DNA from: Lentzea pudingi
GTDB lineage: Bacteria; Actinomycetota; Actinomycetes; Mycobacteriales; Pseudonocardiaceae
Direction: 5' to 3'
Assembly: GCF_014646255.1 (NCBI RefSeq)
Contig: NZ_BMNC01000004.1
Location: 202,480-266,479, forward strand
DNA length: 64,000 bases
Shown: piece by piece, positions 25,489 to 34,013 of the stretch
Layout: each line of letters opens with the position of its first letter
Numbering within the stretch: position 1 is the stretch's first letter
Made by a program: the position numbers and the translations under genes
Notes under the pieces: generated by a model
What the model was told of the DNA's origin: nothing
Seen by the model: only the letters and a program-made list of their open reading frames with translations
Databases searched by the model: none

Positions 25489-27164
25489 GCCGCGTTGCCG
25501 GCCGACTTCCTCTTCGTCTTGGCGGTGAAGGGGATGTCGGCGAACTGCAGCTCGATGCCGAGGCCGCGCAGCTCGTGGCTCAGCCGCAGCAAGCTCACCT
25601 GGGACAGCGCGAACAGCGTGTCGACGTCCCAGGTCCGGCCGGCGATGGCCAGCACGACCACCGTCGGCCGGTCGGCGACGTCACGGGTGCTGTCGAGCGC
25701 ACGAACCTTGTCCCGCAGTTGCTGCATGGCCTGCGGTTCGAAGTACTGCGCCCACGCCGACACCTGTGCCTGCGTGTACAGGTGGCTCGCCGCGGTCGCC
25801 CGGCCGAGCCACTTCATGTGCACGATCTCGTTGCCCGGACCGAAGACATCGGCGATCTCGAAGCCCCGCAGGTGCATCGGCGTGTACGCGAGGCCACGGT
25901 CCATGCACAGGTAGCCGGCCTGCTTGGCCACCTTCCTGGCGAACTGGTGCTCGTCGTCCCGCTTGCCGGTCGGCACCCACACGGGGAATGTCAGCGAGCT
26001 CTTGTTCTCCAGCAGCGCACGGACCTGCTCGCGAACACGTGCGACGGCGCCTTCACCGATCTCGTACCACTTGCCCTGGTGCAGGGCGTAGGTCTTGTCC
26101 TTGACCACGGTCTGGAACGCCACCCACTTGATCATGGAGATGGGCCGGGTGAGCGGTTCCGCGCCCAGTTCGTCCTCACAGGGAGCGAGCCCTGCCTTGC
26201 GCAGCACCTCGATCCGGCGTGACGCGTCGACGGCTGCGAGCGGTTTCACCAGCTCGTGGATCTCGAACCCCGGCTCCAGCACTCGGGCGCTGGTCGGGCC
26301 GACTCGGCTCGACAGGAACGACTGGGCCTGCCCGATCTCCCGGATCGCGGAGGAGGGCCAGCAGACGCCCAGCTGTCCGGACTGGTCGTCGCCACCGAGT
26401 GCTGCGGCGAGCTGGTTCTCCAGGTCCGGCATGGCCGGGTCGTTGGCGGCCACGGGACGGATCTCGGCGATGTGGCGCAGTGGCGCACCCGCGAGGTCTT
26501 CGTCGACGACCGCGCAGATCTTGCGCAGGTCGCAGATGAAGGCTTCGGGTGAGCGACCGAGCTGGATGTTGAGTGCCCGGCCGGCCGTGATGTGCCACGT
26601 CTTGCCGTCGGTGGCGGTGTGGTAGGTGAGCCCGGACAGATCGGCCGGTCCCTCGATGCCGGTGACGAGCTCGCCCGCGGGCTCCAGCGGAAAGCCGGAC
26701 AGCGAGCTCCCGGACGGGAAGGACACCTCCATGCCGCGTGCGGACACGTCGAGGAGGTTGCTCCGGATCGTGCGGACCTTGTCCGGGTCGATCCGCCTGA
26801 TGCCGAAGTTCAGGCCGAAGTCGTCGTCGAGCAGCAGCTCGTCGAGCATGAACCTGCTGGAAGCGCCCCACGTGACGGCGCAGACCCACTCGTCGTCGAT
26901 CTCGACGACGATGAGGGCGAACGGGGAGCTTCCCGCGAGGTCCAGGTTCTCGAGGCCCGACGCCTCCGTGAGGTGCCGAATCCAGTTCGGCTCACCGCTG
27001 CTGCGGACGCCTGCGAGGACGTGTGTGCGGGTGCCGGCGATCAGGAGTTCGCCGTCGTACCTCACGTCGACACCCTCGACCTTCTTGAGGTAATCGCTGA
27101 GGTTCTCGTGCGTGACCGGGAGGCGGTACACCGTCGCCGCACCGGTCGGAAGTGCCCTGGGCAA
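25485..27164 (-). CDS. TIGR04141/DUF6119-family sporadically distributed protein
   Basis: A 559-residue protein. The TTG at 27164 is chosen because GAGGAA lies 5 nt upstream and the preceding in-frame residues are low-complexity Arg/Ala; the body starts with VYRLPVTHENLSDYLKKVEG. The C-terminal third contains CMDRGLAYTPMHLRGFEIAD, then VHMKWLGRATAASHLYTQAQ and VSAWAQYF, which I recognise as the conserved block of TIGR04141 proteins (IHVK..S..LSHLF.QG..SA). That family is patchily distributed and often found in islands; no catalytic activity is established to my knowledge. No partner gene is adjacent. Could be a defence or stress protein, but that is speculation. Confidence 0.7.
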   Translation of the reverse strand: MPRALPTGAATVYRLPVTHENLSDYLKKVEGVDVRYDGELLIAGTRTHVLAGVRSSGEPNWIRHLTEASGLENLDLAGSSPFALIVVEIDDEWVCAVTWGASSRFMLDELLLDDDFGLNFGIRRIDPDKVRTIRSNLLDVSARGMEVSFPSGSSLSGFPLEPAGELVTGIEGPADLSGLTYHTATDGKTWHITAGRALNIQLGRSPEAFICDLRKICAVVDEDLAGAPLRHIAEIRPVAANDPAMPDLENQLAAALGGDDQSGQLGVCWPSSAIREIGQAQSFLSSRVGPTSARVLEPGFEIHELVKPLAAVDASRRIEVLRKAGLAPCEDELGAEPLTRPISMIKWVAFQTVVKDKTYALHQGKWYEIGEGAVARVREQVRALLENKSSLTFPVWVPTGKRDDEHQFARKVAKQAGYLCMDRGLAYTPMHLRGFEIADVFGPGNEIVHMKWLGRATAASHLYTQAQVSAWAQYFEPQAMQQLRDKVRALDSTRDVADRPTVVVLAIAGRTWDVDTLFALSQVSLLRLSHELRGLGIELQFADIPFTAKTKRKSAGNAA

Positions 27165-28129
27165 TGTTCTTCCTCGGAGTTCTGGGGACGACGCGGTGGA
27201 GATGGCGGATGCGTCGCCAGGCTGATACGGGCGCGCGAGGGAACGCGCGCAGCCGGACAGCCGTGCGGCAGGCCTGTGACGGTCCGATGTGGACATGGAG
27301 TGACGTCGCCCGTTCGGATGCCGACGTCACACGATCGTGACTGGTCCTGCGCGCTTGTGAAGCCCTAGACTCGGCGCGCGTTCTCCCGACTTGTTCTGGT
27401 TTCTGAGGCCAGGTTCTTGCCGGTGGAACTTCACGCGGCCTCCTGCTGGAACAGGGGGTCGCGTTCGTACGTCCAGGGCATATTCGCCTTGGCCGTGATC
27501 CAAGGGTGACACGCCCCACGTATCAAGTCTGCCTCCGACACGCGTCAGACCTTGAGTGGTCGACGCCCTGCGCCGAGTGGTGAGCAGTGAGCGGTAGGGC
27601 CGAACTCGGCGGCCGCTGGAGCGATTCCGCAAATGGTTGCCGATAAGTGTTGTCCACTTTTATCGTCGGCCCGCTATGACAACCTTGTCGGCGGCCTTTA
27701 TTGGACAGAAAGTGGTCATTCCAAGCCGGTAAATTGCCGCGATGTTGCGCAGAGTAACTGATCGTATGCTCATTGCGGCTTCGGTCGCGAGTTGCTGAAC
27801 GACCGTTCGTCGCAGACGGGAGCGGTTGTGTCCGCCGCGACATCGTCGTCTCGATCAGCGCGTGCGTTACAGGGCGTTGTTCGCCTGGTGTCGTCGAGGC
27901 TGGTCGGCGTGGAATCGATTCCTGCGACTTGTTCGCGGGTTGGGTTAGCGCGTCGCGCAATGTGCGCATGCGCTGCCCGAATGTCTACTCAATCGCAGCC
28001 GCAGCCGCGTGGGGTTGAACCCGTCGAGCACAGGCAGCGGACGCGGCCACGCCGGTCACGGGTGGTGCAGCGGGGATCCGGCACCTGGGACACTGGACCC
28101 CCGACCACCCGCAAGACCAGGAGTGCACC
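27165..28129. other. 965-bp region without a supportable gene
   Basis: No frame on either strand reads as a protein. There are scattered imperfect inverted repeats, for example CCACTTT near 27653 with AAAGTGG near 27710. The right end should hold the promoter of the cold-shock-domain gene at 28130. It may contain decayed sequence or a long untranslated leader. Confidence 0.5.
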
Positions 28130-29053
28130 GTGCAGCAGGGAACCGTCCGCTGGTACGACCTCGAGCGCGGCTTCGGCTTCCTCGCCCCCGACGACGGCAG
28201 CGACGACATCTTCGTGCACGTCTCGCAGGTGCAGGGCGAGGGCGCGGCCCGGGCGCTGCGCGAGGGCCAGACGGTGGAGTTCGAGACCGGTGAGGGACCC
28301 CGCGGTCCGCAGGCGCTGCACGTCGCCGTCACCGGGGACGTCGCACCCGACGCGGCCCTGGGTGTGCTCGCCACCGTCTCCTGGTACGAGCCGGCCAAGG
28401 GCTACGGGTTCGCCGCGCCGGACGGCGGGGGTGCGGAGGTGTTCGTGCACTCCTCCGCCATCGTCACCGGGGGAGTCCTCGCGGCCGGGCAGCGGGTGGC
28501 CTTCGTCGTCATCGCCGGCGAGAAGGGGCCGCAGGCCCAGCACGTGGTGCCGCTGAGCTTCGACGCCGGCGTCCGCAAGGGCCCCCTGGTCGCGCCCGGC
28601 GACGGCGCCGACGGCTCCGTCCTGTGGTTCGACGAGGAGAAGTCGTTCGGCTTCGTGGCCGCCGACGACGGGGCGGGTGACGTCTTCCTGCACGTGCGCG
28701 CCCTGGTCGACGACCGGTACCTGCCGGAAGAGGGCGACCGGGTCACGTTCACCACGGCCACCACGGACCAGGGCCGTCAGGCGCGCGAGGTGCGGTTCGT
28801 GACCACCGGCGAGCCGGTGGAGGCCGCCGCGACCCCCGCCACCCGGCCCGCAGCCCGCGCCGGCAACGGCTCGGTGGCCCGCTACGACGCCGACCGCGGC
28901 TTCGGCTTCATCACCCCCGACGAGGGCGGGCCCGACCTCTTCGTGCACGTCTCGGTGGTCTCCGGCGAACCCCTGGTGGCCGGCGAGCGGGTGCGCTTCC
29001 GCATCCGGCAGAGCGACCGTGGCCCGCAGGCCGACGCCGTCGAGCACGCCTGA
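28130..29053 (+). CDS. four tandem cold-shock domains in one polypeptide
   Basis: A 307-residue protein starting at a GTG with AGGAG 6 nt upstream. It contains four complete cold-shock (OB-fold) units of about 65-70 residues. The RNP1/RNP2-like pairs are ERGFGFLAP/DIFVHVSQV, AKGYGFAAP/EVFVHSSAI, EKSFGFVAAD/DVFLHVRAL and DRGFGFITP/DLFVHVSVV. Each unit also ends with a GPQA- or GRQA-like turn. A spacer of about 30 Ala/Pro-rich residues lies between units 3 and 4. Normal bacterial Csp proteins have a single unit, so this is a multivalent single-strand nucleic-acid binder, probably an RNA chaperone. Aromatic residues for stacking are kept in all units, best in 1 and 4. Monocistronic. Confidence 0.9.
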   Translation: MQQGTVRWYDLERGFGFLAPDDGSDDIFVHVSQVQGEGAARALREGQTVEFETGEGPRGPQALHVAVTGDVAPDAALGVLATVSWYEPAKGYGFAAPDGGGAEVFVHSSAIVTGGVLAAGQRVAFVVIAGEKGPQAQHVVPLSFDAGVRKGPLVAPGDGADGSVLWFDEEKSFGFVAADDGAGDVFLHVRALVDDRYLPEEGDRVTFTTATTDQGRQAREVRFVTTGEPVEAAATPATRPAARAGNGSVARYDADRGFGFITPDEGGPDLFVHVSVVSGEPLVAGERVRFRIRQSDRGPQADAVEHA

Positions 29054-29071
29054 CCGTCCGGGACGTTCCTG

Positions 29072-29919
29072 TCACATGGTCCGGCAGGACCTGAGATAGC
29101 TGAGGAACGAGGCTTGCAGTCCGGTCACGTGCGTGTCGTGCAGCACCTCGCTGGTGACGGCCGCGCCGCGGGCGGTGAGGCGGTGCACGATGGTGGCCGC
29201 GTTCTTCGCGAGGTTCTGGTAGATCGGGATGTTGCCGAGGATCTCCCGGACGTTGAAGGTCACGTGGAGCTTGGCCGGTTGGTCGGTGAGTTGCTGGAGT
29301 TGTTCGAAGACAAGGCTTTTCTCGCTGGCGACGCCGGGGCTGCCCGCTCCGACGCTCTCGAAGAGCGTGGTTCCGGTGAGCCAGGCGTAGAGGCTGAAGA
29401 GCCCTCCGTAGGAGTAGCCGAAGAGACCATGTCCGGTCGTGGCCGTGCGGTAGTCGCGTTCGATCCGGGGGTGTAGTTCGTCGGTGATGAAGCGCAGGAA
29501 CACATCGGCCCGGGTGTCGCGCAGTTCGTCGACATATGCGTCGGCTTGCTCGCGGGCCATCGCGTCCCTCTGGACTGCCAGCTCCACAGCGTCGAGGAGC
29601 TCCTGGGCAACAGGCTCGCCGGGCGGCACCAGGTCCCTGTTGCGCACGCGTTCCCAGTGTTCCGCCTCCTCGCCCGCGTAGCCGATGCTGACCTGGACGT
29701 AGGGCTTGATCTGCTGCATGGGATCGTGCTGGGTGACGATGAGCGGGGCCGTCAGGCCCACGGTCCAGTTGCCGTCGATCACGTACAGGACGGGTGCCTG
29801 CGCCGTGGTGGGGTCGTAGCCCGGCGGCCTGGTGACCCAGACCCCGTAGTCGTGTCCAGCACCGGAGGCATCTCGAAGTAGTCGGTGTTGGCGAGGCAGC
29901 CCTGCCACAAGGTGCTCAT
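29072..29919 (-). pseudogene. alpha/beta-hydrolase esterase, frameshifted near the N-terminus
   Basis: The gene should begin at the ATG at 29919, which overlaps the stop of the upstream amidohydrolase (ATGA). That frame gives MSTLWQGCLANTDYFEMPPV and is then out of frame near 29858. The rest reads GHDYGVWVTRPPGYDPTTA onward to the stop at 29072. A single missing base would join the two parts. The body has the esterase features YVIDGNW, the nucleophile elbow GYSYGG (Ser) and a late His in LHDTHVTG, like the IroE/BesA siderophore esterase family (PF00756). Either a true frameshift mutation or a sequence error; downstream residues show no other damage. Confidence 0.8.
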
Positions 29920-31139
29920 CGGAGGTCCTTCACAACTCGGCCGGCCTGCATCACGAGGACGGCGTTGGCGGGGTTGGCGAACAGTTCTGGGTCGTTGAGC
30001 GGGTTGCCGTTCCAGAGCACGAGATCTGCCTTCATGCCAGGAGCGATGGCACCGATCTCATCCAGTCCGAGGATCTCGGCGTTGGTCTTCGTGGCCGCCA
30101 CGAGAGCGTCCATCGGCGTCTCGAGCTGTGCGCGTAACGCGAGTTCTTCGCCTCGGCGGTCCTGAGCCGGGCCGATGAGATCGGAACCGAGGCCGATCCG
30201 CACCCCGGCGTCCCTGGCGACGGCGAGCGCCCGCGCCATCCGCTCGCGCACGCCGGTCACGCGTGCGCGGACCGACTCGTTCAGCCCGGCTGCGGCGGGA
30301 TCGTGCAGCAGCCGCTCGACGACGGCGAACGTGGGCACAAGGGCCACCCCGCGAGCAGCCATCAGTGCGGCCGTAGGTTCGTCGATGTCCGTGCCGTGCT
30401 CAACACAGCGGGCCCCGGCCTCGACCGCGTTCCGGATGCCGTCGTTGTTGTGGGCGTGCACCGTCACGTAGGTGCCTCGTGCCGTGGCTTCTTGGACCGC
30501 GACGGCGATCTCCTCGACGGTGAACTGGGTGTCGGCCAGCCGATCCTTGCCGCCTACCACTCCGCCGGTCACGCAGAGCTTCAGGAAAGTCGCCCCGCGC
30601 CGGAAGGCCTCGCGCACGTTGCGCCGCAGCTCGTCGGCGTTGCCCGCCATCATGGACAGGGCGCACAGGCCAGGAATGTGGTGGCTGCTCCACAGCTCCG
30701 TGGGCTCCCATTCGGCCCCGTAGTAGCCGTGGCCGCCGGTCTGGCACTGGACAGGCCCGCACGACAGGACGCGAGGCCCTCTGACCTTGCCCTTGGCGAT
30801 CGCGGTGACGACGCCACCGTCGATCCCGCCAGTGTCCCGGACAGTGGTGAAACCGGCGTCGAGCGCCGAGCCGGCCGCGGCGAAGATGTCCGCCGCGATC
30901 TCGGCGGCGCTGATCTGGAACGAGAACTGCGGCTGGATCGGACTCGAGAGACCCAAATGCACGTGAGCGTCGATCAGGCCGGGCGTCATCGTCAGCCCAG
31001 CGGCGTCGAGTCGCTCATCGCTGGTGCCGCGGGCCCCGAGCGCAACGATGCGGTCGTCGTCGACCGTGACGGTGCCGCCACCCGGCTCGCGACCCGACCC
31101 GTCCACGACTGTCGCGCCCACGATGTGGAGACGAGCCAC
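29916..31139 (-). CDS. amidohydrolase-superfamily enzyme (third type)
   Basis: A 407-residue enzyme. The GTG at 31139 with GGAGG 4 nt upstream is preferred over an upstream ATG at 31160. Motifs: LIDAHVHLGL (HxH), FLKLCVTGG (candidate carboxylated Lys), VTVHAHNNDG, GARCVEHGTD and GLGSDLIGP (Asp). This resembles Xaa-Pro dipeptidase-like or imidazolonepropionase-like amidohydrolases and is only distantly related to the two at 2593 and 4475. It is the first gene of an operon with the esterase and is divergent from a TetR regulator. The pair suggests sequential hydrolysis of one compound, substrate unknown. Confidence 0.86.
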   Translation of the reverse strand: MARLHIVGATVVDGSGREPGGGTVTVDDDRIVALGARGTSDERLDAAGLTMTPGLIDAHVHLGLSSPIQPQFSFQISAAEIAADIFAAAGSALDAGFTTVRDTGGIDGGVVTAIAKGKVRGPRVLSCGPVQCQTGGHGYYGAEWEPTELWSSHHIPGLCALSMMAGNADELRRNVREAFRRGATFLKLCVTGGVVGGKDRLADTQFTVEEIAVAVQEATARGTYVTVHAHNNDGIRNAVEAGARCVEHGTDIDEPTAALMAARGVALVPTFAVVERLLHDPAAAGLNESVRARVTGVRERMARALAVARDAGVRIGLGSDLIGPAQDRRGEELALRAQLETPMDALVAATKTNAEILGLDEIGAIAPGMKADLVLWNGNPLNDPELFANPANAVLVMQAGRVVKDLR

Positions 31140-31152
31140 GGGCCCTCCGAAG

Positions 31153-31184
31153 TTATCCAATGGAAAATTTCTTCCAATGGATAA
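31153..31184. promoter_or_regulatory. 32-bp near-perfect inverted repeat, TetR operator
   Basis: Outer arms TTATCCAATGGAA and TTCCAATGGATAA pair at 12 of 13 positions around a 6-bp centre. It lies only 13 bp before the amidohydrolase start and 9 bp before the TetR start, so a bound repressor would block both. One of the clearest operators in the window. Confidence 0.8.
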
Positions 31185-31193
31185 ACTACATGG

Positions 31194-31778
31194 GTGGACC
31201 TGTCAAGTTCGATCCCTACCGGTGGTGCCCGCGAGCGCCTCCTGGCACGGCTCCTCGACGCTTTCGCCGACGGCCTTCCGCCGCCGGAGACGTCACTCCG
31301 TGAGATCGCGTCCCGAACCGAGACCAGCCACGCACTCCTGCGGTACCACTTCGGGTCCCTCACCGGCACCCTGGCCGCCATGCTCGAGGCACAGCGAACC
31401 CGAGACAACGAGACGCTGTTCAGGACCGCTGAGCGGGGGACTTTCCACGACCTCGTCCTGGCGATCTGGCGGGCCTACACCCGTCCGGAGCAGATGTCGC
31501 GCATCCGCGGGTTCTTCCACGTCGTGGGGCTCGCCGCATACAGCCCGGATGACTTCCGCGCATTCATCTCGTCACTGGAGGACCTCACCAGGATGTTGGC
31601 CTCGCTGGCGGAGCGCGAAGGGCTCGACAATACGGAAGCGCTGACCAGGGCCACCGTCACCGTCGCCGCGATCCGCGGCCTGCTGCTGCAGGAGGTTCTG
31701 ACGCCGGGGGCATGCACGAACGACGCGCTCGCGCTGATCCTGGGCATGGGCGGAGAGGGACCTCTCCGAAGCCGGTAG
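31194..31778 (+). CDS. TetR-family transcriptional regulator
   Basis: A 194-residue regulator with a GTG start and almost no leader. The N-terminal helix-turn-helix lies in ERLLARLLDAFADG, SLREIASRTETSHALLRYHF; the rest is helical. It is divergent from the amidohydrolase/esterase operon, separated by 54 bp that are mostly the 32-bp palindrome, so it very probably represses the operon and itself. Confidence 0.85.
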   Translation: MDLSSSIPTGGARERLLARLLDAFADGLPPPETSLREIASRTETSHALLRYHFGSLTGTLAAMLEAQRTRDNETLFRTAERGTFHDLVLAIWRAYTRPEQMSRIRGFFHVVGLAAYSPDDFRAFISSLEDLTRMLASLAEREGLDNTEALTRATVTVAAIRGLLLQEVLTPGACTNDALALILGMGGEGPLRSR

Positions 31779-32022
31779 ATCGGTTCCGACGATCGCGAAC
31801 CATGCGCGCTGCAACAAGTATTTGACTCACGTCCAGCGGAACCGGTTCATGAAAGCGGCAGCGACTGGCACCCGAGACAACATGGAGAACGCCCACATCC
31901 AACGCCGGCCACGTTGAAGAACAGATCGTTCACGTCGGTCAGGTGCCCACTCCTGATCCGATCCTTGAGGGGATGCAGGGAACCGCCCGTGCGTCACGGG
32001 CGAACCAGTACTCTCACTGGCC

Positions 32023-32587
32023 GTGGCGAACAACGAGTCTTGAGGCAGCAGCCGGTCCAAGGACCGCGCGGCCCTGATCAGTGCGATCGCTGCACTGATC
32101 ACAGCGCTGGTCGGCGTGGCCGCCTTTTGTTCGGTAAGGGCGCTGCCGACGCAGCGGCGCCAGCGGCGGCCACCATCGTGCCCGTTGTGCCGACGGCCAG
32201 CGGGACGAGCGCCGCTCAGGCGGTGCAGCAGACGAACCAGGCGAAACCGCTGCCTGCGGGCGTCCAGCTCGACGAGGAAGTCATCTTCGGTCAGTGGAAC
32301 CTGGACTCGGTGCCGCCGCGCAAGGTCGACTCGGAGAAGATTCAGGCGCTCGCCGGCAAGATGCTCTACGTGACTGGGAAGCACGTTCTGGCGGAGTGGC
32401 CGGGGTCAGGTTCACCGGAAAGGAGCAGTGCGCCGCGCAGGTGTCTGAGCACGGCTTTGATCACGTTGACAACCTGGTCAAGGGCGGCATCGTCTGCGGT
32501 CGGACGCCAGAAGGCCGGATCTTCCGGCTCGACGTGCTCGCGTCCGGAAGCGAGATCTGGGCCCACGCCACGGTCTGGACCAAGTAG
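32023..32587 (+). pseudogene. decayed membrane-anchored exported protein
   Basis: Three reading frames together spell one protein. From the GTG at 32023: VANNES, an in-frame TGA (32041-32043), then SKDRAALISAIAALITALVG (a membrane helix). After a shift near 32130: LFGKGAADAAAPAAATIVP to VLAEW. After a second shift near 32400: VRFTGKEQCAAQVSEHGFDH to the stop at 32587. So it carries one nonsense codon and two frameshifts. Family not recognised; the layout is a short cytoplasmic tail, one helix, an Ala/Pro linker and a compact external domain. Confidence 0.6.
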
Positions 32588-32851
32588 ACGGTTGAAAGCG
32601 GCTGATCGTCCAATCGGCTGTCAAGCGGGTGGTCCGGCATCTGAGCAAGGCTATCGACGATCAACTGCGGCCAGTTGGTCACAACCGAGCGGAGCCGGGA
32701 GTCCGAGCGCCGCAACAACTCCGGTGCATGTATGACAGCGGCTGTTCGCCTTCGTAGTAGGCGTCCAGCAACTCCAGCTCCGGCAGCTGCCGGTTGTGCA
32801 GCCGCGCGAGGCGGGTTACCCAATGCTCGGGGGTAACTCGAACTTGGTCAT
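32588..32851 (-). pseudogene. phage portal protein, N-terminal fragment
   Basis: From the ATG at 32851, and then in two frames, the minus strand reads HWVTRLARLHNRQLPELELL, then YYEGEQPLSYMH and HAPELLRRSDSRLRSVVTNW with PQLIVDSLAQ. This matches the N-terminus of SPP1 gp6-like portal proteins of actinophages (YYEG.QPL....PE......R.R.VV.NWP..VVDSL). It has at least two frameshifts and stops abruptly at the edge of the preceding pseudogene, so it is a phage scar. Confidence 0.6.
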
Positions 32852-32909
32852 GATCAGGAAGACCACCACCGTCGCGCTTTGTGCTCAGCTACAGGTAGCT
32901 TCGCCAACC

Positions 32910-33364
32910 GTGGATCGCATCGTCGCTGTCGTCAGCATGATTGCTGGTATCGCATCGTCAATCTTTGCTTACAGACAGGTTCAATATGCCAAAAGTCGGC
33001 ATGTCAAAACTCGGCCTCGGAGTCTGAAAAGTTCGTCCATTGGGCGGAGTTTCTTCGCGGCTTTGGGATTGACGTGGCTTTGCTTGGCGTGCAGGCATAT
33101 ATGGTGTGGGCGGTAAGTGCGTCTGTTCGTGTAACCAAGTTTGGCGCCATTTTGGTGTTTGTAGCTGGATGGATAGTACTGGTTGGGGGCATCCTTCATC
33201 AATTCATCGACTTGCGCAACCCGGAATCGACCGACGCCTTGTGTGATGCCCGGAAGGCTCGTGTCGGTGCTCGAACAGCTCGTCTGAGTTTGGTTGCTGG
33301 CCTCGCGATTCTCCTCATATCGTCCTGGCTGTTCACTCAGTTGATTCACTTGTTCAACCGATGA
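32910..33364 (+). pseudogene. small integral membrane protein, frameshifted
   Basis: The frame beginning with the GTG at 32910 gives VDRIVAVVSMIAGIASSIFA and YRQVQYAKS. After a shift near 33005 a second frame continues with SESEKFVHWAEFLRGFGIDV to the stop at 33362-33364, with two more hydrophobic segments (FGAILVFVAGWIVLVGGILH, LVAGLAILLISSWLF). Joined, it would be about 151 residues with three or four helices. GC content is visibly lower than in the flanks, suggesting horizontal origin. No ribosome-binding site is obvious. Family unknown. Confidence 0.5.
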
Positions 33365-34013
33365 TCAGCATCTGCGAAGGCTTTGGAGGCTGGCTTTCAG
33401 CAGGGTCCGGCCCCGGCCGTTTCGATGCATTGACCCTAACTCGCAGATCAGGCTGGAAAATTGCCCAATGCGGTCCCTTCAGGTCCTTTGAGGACGTTCT
33501 GGCCCGTTGAACGCACGGAATTGCTCCCACTCTGTTCTCCCGCGGGCGTCGGTTCTGTCCGATGAGGCTGGTTGAGACAGGCTGGAAGGAGTCTCCGGGT
33601 TAGCGTCTTCGGCAGAGCTGATGGCAAGAGTGACTCCAGAGGTGTGTAGACGTTGGCGCGGTGAGCTTGTGTGAGCGGCCTGCGGGCATCGTGTGTCCAT
33701 TTGGGGGGCAGGGTGAGAGTTCGGGCACCCGTAACGCAGGGTTTCGGTGCCTGGACCGCAGCGATATGACTTCGGGCTGGCTGCGGCGGCAACGTTCGCC
33801 GGTGCCTTCTAAGACGAGGCCGAAGACCGACGACTCGCTCCATACACGCTTGCGGGGCGATCCGGTGAAGATGTGAACGTCAACTTCGCCACGAGGCAAA
33901 GTTGATCTTGCTCGCCGCGTTCCCTTCTCGCATGGACTCGTCCATGCTGCTTCAGCACAGGTCGGGGGACCGTATGTGAGTGGCTGCCGGGAGTCCCGGT
34001 AGTGGGGGGATAG
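33365..34013. other. 649-bp non-coding region before the Rhs operon
   Basis: No supportable gene. It holds the att-like repeat at 33470, an 11-bp hairpin (33880-33890 with 33895-33905, one mismatch, loop ACGA) and a 13-bp palindrome CCGGGA-G-TCCCGG at 33987-33999 just before the ribosome-binding site of the next gene. The hairpins probably belong to the promoter or leader of the toxin operon. Confidence 0.5.
33470..33541. repeat. diverged repeat with TGCTCCCA motif (copy 1, matches 62172)
   Basis: Positions 33470-33537 match 62172-62240 at 54 of 68 bases with one gap. The segment contains TTCAGGTCC, a GTTGA core, and one TGCTCCCA motif followed by a degenerate TGTTCTCCC. The second copy lies next to a tRNA-derived att core, so this may be the matching end of an integrated element. 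Confidence 0.55.

Noticed and set aside
33365..33469. A second tRNA-Val core left of the 33470 repeat
   Set aside because: I searched for the T-arm sequence and anticodon loop in this interval and see no match; the island boundary therefore stays an inference.
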